Program-made: the position numbers and the translations under genes
In this document: positions 42,771 through 48,726 of the stretch, piece after piece
Layout: each line of letters opens with the position of its first letter
How positions within the stretch are numbered: position 1 is the first letter of the stretch
The notes under the pieces: generated by a model
What the model was told of the DNA's origin: nothing
The model's database searches: none
What the model saw: the letters and a program-made list of their open reading frames with translations, nothing else
Assembly: GCA_023248955.1 (NCBI GenBank)
Contig: JAHFDP010000005.1
Location: 1 to 48,726 of the forward strand
Source of the DNA: Deltaproteobacteria bacterium
GTDB lineage: Bacteria; Myxococcota; Myxococcia; Myxococcales; JAHFDP01
Reading direction: 5' to 3'
DNA: 48,726 nucleotides

Positions 42771-43505
42771 TTGCGCACTGTTTTTCTTCTGCTCGCACTG
42801 TGCGGGTCGGCCAGCGCCGCGGCGCTTCACGTCACGCCGATCGTGGTTGACCTCACGCCGAGCACGCAATCCGCGATGCTACTCATCGCCAATGAAACCA
42901 ACGACTCAGTGCGCTGCCAAGTTAGCGCGGTGAGCTGGGACGAAGCGCCGGACGGCCGCATGTTGATTACGCCGACCAAAGACGTGCTGGTGTTTCCACA
43001 GCTCTTGACGCTCAAGGCCGGCGAAGATCGCAACGTTCGCGTGGGCACCACCATCCCGTTTGGCACTTCGGAAAAAACGTATCGCATTGTTATCCAGGAG
43101 CTCCCCGCCGAGAACCATCGGCTGCGGCTGCCGACGGCGGGCTTGCAGGTTCTGGTGCGATTTACAGTGCCGGTCTTTCTCGCGCCGGCCCAAGCCTCGG
43201 TCCATCCGCAGATCGAAAATATCGCAGTGTCTCACGGTGGGCTCTCGTTTTCGCTGCACAACGTCGGGACCATGCACGCGCGCACCGAGGCCATCCGCGC
43301 CACGGCGAAGGACGCCAAAGGCGAGCCGCTCTTCGATCAGCGCTGGGAGGGTTGGTACCTCTTGGCCGGGCGGAGCCGTGACTACGCGGTGAAAATTCCG
43401 CCGGCCTTCTGCGAAAAAACAGCCGCGGTCACGGTGGAAGCCTCCACGGACGGTGACGTGGTGAAGACCACCCAAGCGATTCCCGCTGGCGCCTGCGGGC
43501 CGTGA
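42771..43505 (+). CDS. Periplasmic pilus chaperone (PapD/CsuC-like), 244 aa
   Basis: A TTG at 42771 is preferred since it opens a compact signal peptide (LRTVFLLLALCGSASA); the in-frame TTG at 42759 lies inside the terminator stem. Neither has a good ribosome binding site. The mature part has the chaperone pattern: LHVTPIVVDLTPSTQSAMLLIANETNDSVRCQVSAVSWDE, FPQLLTLKAGEDRNVRVG and the strand VLVRFTVPVFLAPA. It caps SCPU subunits in the periplasm and delivers them to the usher. Its stop overlaps the usher GTG by 4 nt. Confidence 0.88.
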   Translation: MRTVFLLLALCGSASAAALHVTPIVVDLTPSTQSAMLLIANETNDSVRCQVSAVSWDEAPDGRMLITPTKDVLVFPQLLTLKAGEDRNVRVGTTIPFGTSEKTYRIVIQELPAENHRLRLPTAGLQVLVRFTVPVFLAPAQASVHPQIENIAVSHGGLSFSLHNVGTMHARTEAIRATAKDAKGEPLFDQRWEGWYLLAGRSRDYAVKIPPAFCEKTAAVTVEASTDGDVVKTTQAIPAGACGP

Positions 43506-46483
43506 AACCCAACGCTTGGGTTTTTCTGCTCGCGCTGACCGTGACGCGGCTGGGCGCTGCGGAGGAGCCCGAGGGCGGCGGCGGCGAAGTCCGAACCGTC
43601 GATCAGCTGGCGCCGGTTTCGCTGACCGTCAACCGCGTCGAAAAAACAGCCATCGTGGTTTTGCTCTCCGGCAGCGACGTGCTCGTGCAGGAAAGGGATC
43701 TCACGCTTTCGGGCGTGGAAAACGTTCCCGGCGATCGCATCGTGGTGGACGACATCCGTTACGTTTCGCTTGCGGAATTGGCGCCCGAGGTCACGTTTGT
43801 GCTCGACGAGCGCGGACCCACGCTGCACCTGACCGTCCCGCCCACGATGCTCGCCACGCAGCGGCTCGACGCGCAGGGCAACAACAAACCGCCGGGCCTC
43901 ACCTATGCCGCGAGCCCGAGTCTCTTCCTCAATTACGCCGTACAAGAGACGGCGATCGCCACGCCCACCGCGTTTTTTGAAACGGCGGCCAGCGCCAATC
44001 GCGCGCATCTCTCGACCTCCGCAGCGGTCTTGCCGAACTTCTCGGTGTTGCGCGCGGCGAGCACGTTTTCCGTCGATGACTCGGAGCGGCTCTCTCGACT
44101 CGCGATCGGCGACACGGTGGCCACCACGGATGTGATCGGCGGCGGCGCGATTCTCGGCGGCATCTCTTTCACGCGCGAGTTTGCGCTCGACCCCTACGAA
44201 AATCCGACGCCACTGCCTTCGCTATCGGGCGCCGCCATCACGCCCTCCATGCTGGACGTTTACGTCAACGACGTGCTGGTCCGATCGGAGCCGCTGCAAC
44301 CGGGGCGCTTCGAGCTCTCGCACGTTCCGGTTACCAATGGCGGCGGCACCATTCGCTACGTCGTGCGCGATGTTTTTGGCCGTACGCAGGACGTGCAGAC
44401 GCCCTACTACCAATCGGCGGGACGGCTCGCGGAGGGCTACTCGGATTTTGGATACAACGTCGGTTTTCGGCGCGTGAATCCGGGCACCGAAAGCTTTTCC
44501 TATTCAGCGACGCCCGCGTTGCTGGCGCGCCACCGCATCGGCGCCACGCAAAATGTCACGTTGGGCGCGCGCCTCGAAGCCGCGCCGGGCCTAATAAGCG
44601 CCGGGCCAAGCGTCTCGTTTCAGCTCCCGTTTGGGCGCCTCGATCTGGCCGGCGGCGAGAGCGTCGATAGCGCCGCGCATGGCCGCGCTGGTGCGTTCAC
44701 TTACTCCTTCGAATCGCCCCGCTTTGGAATTGCGGCGACGATGCGCGCCGAGAGTCGCCGGTACGCCACGGTCAGCCAAGCAGCCACGGACGATCGCGCA
44801 CTGCTTGTTGCGAGCGTCGCTGCAAGCATTCCGCTGGCCACCCATCTGGCCGCCAACGTCAGTTATACTCAAAATACAATGCGTGATCAGCCCCGCACGC
44901 AAACCGGCACCTTTTCGCTGCACGCCCAAATCCAGCGCGACGTCGCCATCATCACCACCGCCAACGCCACGCGGCTGGACGGCGGCAGGTTCGACTACGA
45001 CATTTTCGCGGGACTCATTTACGCTTTCGGCCCGCGTTCGCTGGCCCAAGCGTCCGCGTCGCGGAGCACAACGTCGACGGCGGCCCTCGATTTGCAAAAG
45101 TCGCTGCCCGTTTCTGACGGCTACGGCTATCGCCTCCACGCGGCGGCGCAAGATCCGTCCGCGCTCTCTGCCACTGGCCAATATCAGGGGCCGTACGGTC
45201 GTTACGAAGGCACCGTGGAACGGCTTGGTTCGCAGCAGTCGCTCTTACTCTCGGCGACGGGCGGCATCGTGGCGATCGGCGGGCGACTCTTCGCAACGCG
45301 GCCGGTCGAGGAGAGTTTCGCGCTGGTGCGCGTGCCCGGCGTGGCTGGCGTGCTCGGCACGGTGAACAATTTGGAAGCGGGCCGTACCAACAGATACGGC
45401 GATCTGCTGATTCCCAATCTCGTGCCCTACTACGGCAATCGGGTACGCGTTCGCGACGCAGACGTGCCGCTCGACTATGCGATTGGCCGCACCGAAGAGC
45501 TGGTGGCTCCGCCGGTTCTCGGGGGTGCGATCGCACGGTTCGACGTGCGGCCGGTGCAACGCATCGCAGGCACGCTGGAGGTGAATCGCGCGGGACGAAA
45601 AGTGGTTCCCGAAAATGGCACCATCACCATCGCGGTTGCCGGCGTGGATCAGCCGTTTCCGATCGGCGAAGACGGCGCGTTTTACCTCGAGGATGTGACA
45701 CCCGGAGAGACGCTGGCGACGATCGATTTCGTCGGCGGGCTTTGCCATTTGCCGATCACGGTGCCGCACGCGACGCAGCCGCTGACAGAGGTCGGTCTAC
45801 TGATCTGCACGCAAACGCCGGAAGAGGTGCAGAGCGCGCGAGCCGTTCCTGTGGGAATGGTAGCCGGGCGACTCTTTCTCGATCAGCATGGGAGTGGCCA
45901 TTACGAATCGGGCGATCCGATATTCAGTGGCATACGCGTGCAAGTGGATGGCGCGGAGGGTGTGACGGACGCGGAAGGCCGTTTCCTTCTCTCGGCGGTG
46001 GCGACCGGTGATCAGGGCGTTGAAATCGGAGAGCTTGCGCCGACCGACCTGCTTTTCGATCCGGAGCAGACCGTGACGATCGCGGAAGGCAAGACCACCG
46101 AGCTCTCGTTGGCCGTGCGGCGGCTTCCGTTGCTGGATGCAAACGGGATTTTGAAAATAGGCAACGAGCAGCTGCGCCCGGTGAAGGCGATGGCGCTTTC
46201 GCTGGACCGCTGGACGCTGCGACATTCAGTGTCGGCACGGCTCGGGCGCAAGTTGGAGCAGCTGGTGCAACTTGCGCAGGGCGATCGGCGCATCGCCATT
46301 CTGGTGCAGACGGGATCGACCGATGTCGAGACAGACATGGCGCGAGATGGCGCGGCAACGCTGGCGGAGTATCTGCACACGGCGTTGCAGGTTCCCGAAG
46401 CGCGCATCGTGAGCAGCATCGTTCAGCCGAACGCGGTAACCGCGCGCGGAACGATTGCCGTTGTGGTTGTCGAGGCGCCGTAG
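43502..46483 (+). CDS. Outer-membrane usher (CsuD/FimD-like) with extra C-terminal domain, 993 aa
   Basis: GTG start overlapping the chaperone stop. After the signal peptide there is an N-terminal chaperone-binding domain (PVSLTVNRVEKTAIVVLL), then the barrel and plug (DVYVNDVLVRSEPLQPGRFELSHVPVTNGGGTIRYVVRD). C-terminal domains follow, with GRLFLDQHGSG and SGIRVQVDGAEGVTDAEGRFLL (carboxypeptidase-regulatory-like). Archaic ushers normally end near there. Here about 110 more residues follow, with ILVQTGSTDVETDMARDGAATLAEYL, which resembles the OmpA peptidoglycan-binding fold in degenerate form. Typical length is 780-850 aa, so this one is long. Confidence 0.88.
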   Translation: MKPNAWVFLLALTVTRLGAAEEPEGGGGEVRTVDQLAPVSLTVNRVEKTAIVVLLSGSDVLVQERDLTLSGVENVPGDRIVVDDIRYVSLAELAPEVTFVLDERGPTLHLTVPPTMLATQRLDAQGNNKPPGLTYAASPSLFLNYAVQETAIATPTAFFETAASANRAHLSTSAAVLPNFSVLRAASTFSVDDSERLSRLAIGDTVATTDVIGGGAILGGISFTREFALDPYENPTPLPSLSGAAITPSMLDVYVNDVLVRSEPLQPGRFELSHVPVTNGGGTIRYVVRDVFGRTQDVQTPYYQSAGRLAEGYSDFGYNVGFRRVNPGTESFSYSATPALLARHRIGATQNVTLGARLEAAPGLISAGPSVSFQLPFGRLDLAGGESVDSAAHGRAGAFTYSFESPRFGIAATMRAESRRYATVSQAATDDRALLVASVAASIPLATHLAANVSYTQNTMRDQPRTQTGTFSLHAQIQRDVAIITTANATRLDGGRFDYDIFAGLIYAFGPRSLAQASASRSTTSTAALDLQKSLPVSDGYGYRLHAAAQDPSALSATGQYQGPYGRYEGTVERLGSQQSLLLSATGGIVAIGGRLFATRPVEESFALVRVPGVAGVLGTVNNLEAGRTNRYGDLLIPNLVPYYGNRVRVRDADVPLDYAIGRTEELVAPPVLGGAIARFDVRPVQRIAGTLEVNRAGRKVVPENGTITIAVAGVDQPFPIGEDGAFYLEDVTPGETLATIDFVGGLCHLPITVPHATQPLTEVGLLICTQTPEEVQSARAVPVGMVAGRLFLDQHGSGHYESGDPIFSGIRVQVDGAEGVTDAEGRFLLSAVATGDQGVEIGELAPTDLLFDPEQTVTIAEGKTTELSLAVRRLPLLDANGILKIGNEQLRPVKAMALSLDRWTLRHSVSARLGRKLEQLVQLAQGDRRIAILVQTGSTDVETDMARDGAATLAEYLHTALQVPEARIVSSIVQPNAVTARGTIAVVVVEAP

Positions 46484-46506
46484 GTGGGACAAAAGGCGAC
46501 GAATAC

Positions 46507-46540
46507 AAAGTAATACTTTCATACTACATCCGTACTACAT
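46507..46540. promoter_or_regulatory. Palindrome and one-turn direct repeat after the usher gene
   Basis: AAAGTAATACTTT (46507-46519) is a perfect inverted repeat. It is followed by two copies of TACTACAT (46522-46529 and 46533-46540) spaced 11 nt apart, one helical turn. The stretch is AT-rich against a GC-rich background and lies upstream of the small exported gene at 46685. It could be a regulator-binding site; no other evidence. Confidence 0.3.
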
Positions 46541-46684
46541 GCCCCGACGGAGCCCGAGCTTGTCGCGTGGGTCGCGGGCGATCCGCGGGTCCAGTTTTAC
46601 CCAGTGCGGGCGCGGGATTTCTCGAAGAAATAGGCGGCCTATTGGTTGCTGTGCTGTGGTGCGCGACTTGCTCCTGATGGAGGC

Positions 46685-46963
46685 ATGGCTCGCGCATCGC
46701 TTCTGGTGGTTCTGCTTGCGATGCTGGCGCCGCGTGGCGTGCGAGCGGACACGTCGCGTCGGGCTTCGTTTGCGGTGAGCGCGTCGGTGGCCGCGGTGTC
46801 GCGCGTCGAAGTGGATGCGGAGCGGCACCGGTGGCGCTGGGTGACGAATGCGCCAAGGCAGGCGGATCCGCCGAGTGTGGTGATCGTGGGTGACGATGGT
46901 GTCGAGCGCAGCACTGTTTTTTCCGGACGACCCGGCATGTGGATACCGCTGCCGGCGCGGTAA
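46685..46963 (+). CDS. Small exported protein after the usher, 92 aa
   Basis: Signal peptide MARASLLVVLLAMLAPRGVRA, then a short mature part (FAVSASVAAVSRVEVDAER...) ending GMWIPLPAR. The opening strand is reminiscent of pilin-like SCPU strands but lacks cysteines and the rest of the fold. A GGAGG lies very close to the ATG. It may be a minor pilus component or an unrelated small periplasmic protein; low certainty that it is expressed. Confidence 0.4.
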   Translation: MARASLLVVLLAMLAPRGVRADTSRRASFAVSASVAAVSRVEVDAERHRWRWVTNAPRQADPPSVVIVGDDGVERSTVFSGRPGMWIPLPAR

Positions 46964-47002
46964 CGCATCGATTACGACCGCGATGACGTCCGCGATTGAC
47001 GA

Positions 47003-47929
47003 TTACGGCCTCGATAAATGGGAACCGACCGCGATCGCCCGACCGGCCGCCCATGCGCTGGCTTCCATGCGCTTGCCGCCTTCGGGCTGAAGGTCTCGAA
47101 GCAACCAAGTGGCCGTTCCGCACGCCACGAGAACACCTTCGGTTGACACGGAAATCACTTCACCGGGCGCGCCTTTTCCCTCGGCCACGCAGGCTGCGTG
47201 GACTTTTACGTTCTCTCCCGCGTGCGAAAAAAAGGCGCCGGGCCATGGTGTGAAACCGCGGCGGCGGGCTTCGTTTGCGGCGGCAGATCGCGTCCAATCG
47301 ATGCGGCCCTCGTCGCGCGTGAGCAATGGCGCCAACGACGCGCGCGCGTTGTCCTGCGGCGTGCGCGGAAGATTTCCGGCGGCGAGAAGTGTGAGCGCTT
47401 CGCCCAAGGCGGCGGCGCCGAGCGTGGCGAGCTTGTCGTGCATCGTCGCGCTGGTTTCGTCACCAGCGATCGGAATCGCATGCTGCAAGCGGATGTCGCC
47501 GGTGTCGAGGCCTTCGTCCATCTGCATGATGGTCACACCGGTTTCGCGTTCTCCATTGGCTATCGCCCATTGAATAGGTGCGGCGCCGCGATAACGAGGG
47601 AGAAGCGAGGCGTGTACGTTGAGGCAACCCAGGCGCGGCGCGGCCAATGCGTCGGGCGGCAAAATGCGACCGTACGCGGCGACCACGGCCACGTCTGGCG
47701 CGGCTTTGGAGAGGATCGCGGCCAGCGCGCCGTTGCGGACTTTCGCTGGTTGCTCGACGGGAATGCCGTGCGCGATCGCCCACCGTTTGACCGGCGTCGG
47801 TTCGATTTTTTGGTGACGGCCGACGGGACGATCCGGTTGCGAGACGGCGAGGACGAGGTCGCCGTGCGCGGCGCACGTTTCGAGTTGGCGAGCGGCGAAG
47901 TCGGGCGTGCCGAGGAAGGCGATGCGCAT
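47003..47929 (-). CDS. fmt: Methionyl-tRNA formyltransferase, 308 aa
   Basis: The ATG at 47929 gives MRIAFLGTPDFAARQLE, the usual Fmt start; the frame could extend 8 codons upstream without support. Catalytic core GCLNVHASLLPRYRGAAPIQWAI includes the Asn, His and SLLPRYRG loop, with DEGLDTGD following. The C-terminal domain has NEARRRGFTPWPGAF. It formylates initiator Met-tRNA with 10-formyl-tetrahydrofolate. No def gene is adjacent; the kinase gene lies upstream on the same strand beyond a 189-nt structured gap. Confidence 0.96.
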   Translation of the reverse strand: MRIAFLGTPDFAARQLETCAAHGDLVLAVSQPDRPVGRHQKIEPTPVKRWAIAHGIPVEQPAKVRNGALAAILSKAAPDVAVVAAYGRILPPDALAAPRLGCLNVHASLLPRYRGAAPIQWAIANGERETGVTIMQMDEGLDTGDIRLQHAIPIAGDETSATMHDKLATLGAAALGEALTLLAAGNLPRTPQDNARASLAPLLTRDEGRIDWTRSAAANEARRRGFTPWPGAFFSHAGENVKVHAACVAEGKGAPGEVISVSTEGVLVACGTATWLLRDLQPEGGKRMEASAWAAGRAIAVGSHLSRP

Positions 47930-47939
47930 GGGGTGTTTT

Positions 47940-48118
47940 AACCGGAAAACCACAGCTGCCGTTACCTACGACGGCCGATCGCAGCCCGGCTGCTTCAGTG
48001 CTCCTCCGGTGCCTCCTCAGCGCACCGAAAAGTGCGCTTCCGGGGGCTCCTCGTCCGCGCTTCGCACCCGAGCCGCGCTCGACCGTCTCGGTACCACGGC
48101 AACTGTGGATTTCCGGTT
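47940..48118. repeat. Long imperfect inverted repeat (MITE-like or structured RNA) filling the fmt upstream gap
   Basis: The left arm begins AACCGGAAAACCACAGCTGC (47940) and the right arm, read on the other strand from 48118, begins AACCGGAAATCCACAGTTGC. 21 of the first 23 bases match. With small gaps the pairing continues for about 50-60 bases per arm (for example GACGGCCGATCGCAGC against GACGGTCGAGCGCGGC). The loop of about 70 nt contains a smaller hairpin GCGCAC-CGAAAA-GTGCGC. The element ends at the kinase stop codon and starts 11 nt from the fmt ATG. Confidence 0.7.
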
Positions 48119-48726
48119 TAACCGACCAGCGCGAGATGCAAATCGCCAAGATGCGTTCCCGTGGTCATGCGCGGCAAGGCAACGCCGAGCGATTCGCAGC
48201 AGCGCGCGGAATCGAAGGCGGCGAGCGCGGGGGCGATCGATTCGTGCGCGGTCTCACCGGTAACGAGCGCACCCGCGTGATCTGTTGCTCCATCGCGTCC
48301 GTCACTTCCCGCGGCAAGAAACGCGAACGGCAATCCCGCGCAAAGCTCGGCGACACGCAACGCAAGATGTTGCGCGCGGCCCCCTATCTCCCTCGCCCCT
48401 ATCTCCCTCCCCGCTAGCGGGGGAGGGTTGGGGTGGGGGTCCCGGATCGCGATCGTCGGTTCTCCCGCTAGCGCGAGCAGAAACGGAGATTTGCGCGACT
48501 GCCGTGGTCCCTGTGGCCACGGCACGGCTCGCGCGGATGCGCGTAGTGGAGGGCCAGCATAGGCGCGAATCCAATTCGCCACGAGCTGCGCCGCTTCTTC
48601 GACAGTGCCACCAAACACAGGCGGCGGCTCGTCGAAATCGATTCCGCGCTCCGCGGCTTCGGCGCATGCGGCTTCCGCGAGCGAGGCCATGTCGGCGATT
48701 ACGCGATGGCGCGCGCGCCAGGTGCG
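48118..48726 (-). CDS. Glycerate 2-kinase (MOFRL family), 5' part beyond the window
   Basis: The minus-strand frame is open to the last base, so the N-terminus is missing. The visible C-terminal part has family marks: LALAGEPTIAI (GGE-like), GGRAQHLALRVAEL, AGSDGRDGATDHAGALV (MOFRL Asp-Gly motif) and PRMTTGTHLGDLHLALV at the end. The enzyme phosphorylates glycerate at the 2-position, in serine or glyoxylate metabolism. Between GEPTI and GGR the protein has about 16 residues more than the family norm, encoded by a palindromic repeat (PHPNPPPLAGREIGARE). The frame is kept, so the enzyme may be active. Confidence 0.8.
   Translation of the reverse strand, partial: RTWRARHRVIADMASLAEAACAEAAERGIDFDEPPPVFGGTVEEAAQLVANWIRAYAGPPLRASARAVPWPQGPRQSRKSPFLLALAGEPTIAIRDPHPNPPPLAGREIGAREIGGRAQHLALRVAELCAGLPFAFLAAGSDGRDGATDHAGALVTGETAHESIAPALAAFDSARCCESLGVALPRMTTGTHLGDLHLALVG
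48381..48443. repeat. Palindromic repeat inserted in frame within the glycerate kinase gene
   Basis: A 15-nt unit CCCCTATCTCCCTCG/C occurs twice in tandem (48381-48395, 48396-48410). A near-perfect palindrome follows, CCCTCCCCGCTAGC with GGGGGAGGG (48405-48427), then TTGGGGTGGGGGTC. This is the common intergenic repeat whose translation gives PHPNPPPLAG in many bacterial genomes. Here it is inside a coding region and preserves the frame. Confidence 0.8.

Noticed and set aside
46535-46828. Minus-strand frame with PRPHWVKLDPRIARDPRDK, possibly a gene remnant
   Set aside because: The stretch looks protein-like but I could not match it to a family, and most of the frame is Arg-rich antisense sequence. 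A translated search would settle it.

Overview
The window is about 48.7 kb of GC-rich, densely coding bacterial DNA. Several family markers point to a myxobacterium-like member of the Myxococcota (former Deltaproteobacteria). These are an mglB-mglA pair whose protein lengths (159 and 195 aa) match the Myxococcus xanthus pair as I recall it, an AgmX/PglI-type TonB-like C-terminal domain, a MYXO-CTERM-like tail, archaic chaperone-usher/spore-coat-U pilus genes, and many lipoproteins with Asp/Gly-rich linkers. The genus cannot be told from the sequence alone. No rRNA, tRNA, CRISPR array, complete insertion sequence or prophage was seen.

Layout. 1-4085: 3' part of an RND efflux adaptor gene overlapping its permease gene. 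4082-5353: an exported Asp-box (BNR) protein with a MYXO-CTERM-like tail. 5467-5661: a small ribbon-helix-helix-like regulator. 5662-5979: regulatory region with a candidate NrdR box. 5980-11637: a B12-dependent ribonucleotide reductase (nrdJ) interrupted by two LAGLIDADG inteins, each inserted exactly before a predicted active-site cysteine. 11638-20183: accessory stretch with a three-hairpin palindromic repeat, a GspG-like lipoprotein, three Cys-rich lipoproteins (two with Kazal and antistasin-like motifs), a ThiS/MoaD-like sulfur carrier next to a BNR propeller gene, and a membrane sulfatase-like protein. 20180-24425: two alpha/beta hydrolases, a PlsB-type acyltransferase and a frameshifted lipoprotein gene. 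24487-26929: a short OPX protein, an outer-membrane barrel and a coiled-coil exported protein.

27063-38920 is one long minus-strand cluster: mglB, mglA, an exported protein, a 776-aa TPR protein, then four genes whose sizes and domains match the gltD-gltE-gltF-gltG order of the Myxococcus gliding envelope complex, and a last coiled-coil gene. Stop/start overlaps of 4 nt and ribosome binding sites placed inside the preceding C-terminal codons indicate tight translational coupling. No AglRQS motor genes are present in the window. A histidine kinase and sigma-54 activator pair is divergent from mglB.

41562-46963 holds an archaic chaperone-usher pilus locus (two SCPU subunits, chaperone, usher with an unusual C-terminal extension). 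47003-48726 holds fmt and the 3' part of a glycerate 2-kinase gene. The kinase gene carries an in-frame palindromic repeat insertion, and the gap between the two is almost entirely one long imperfect inverted repeat.
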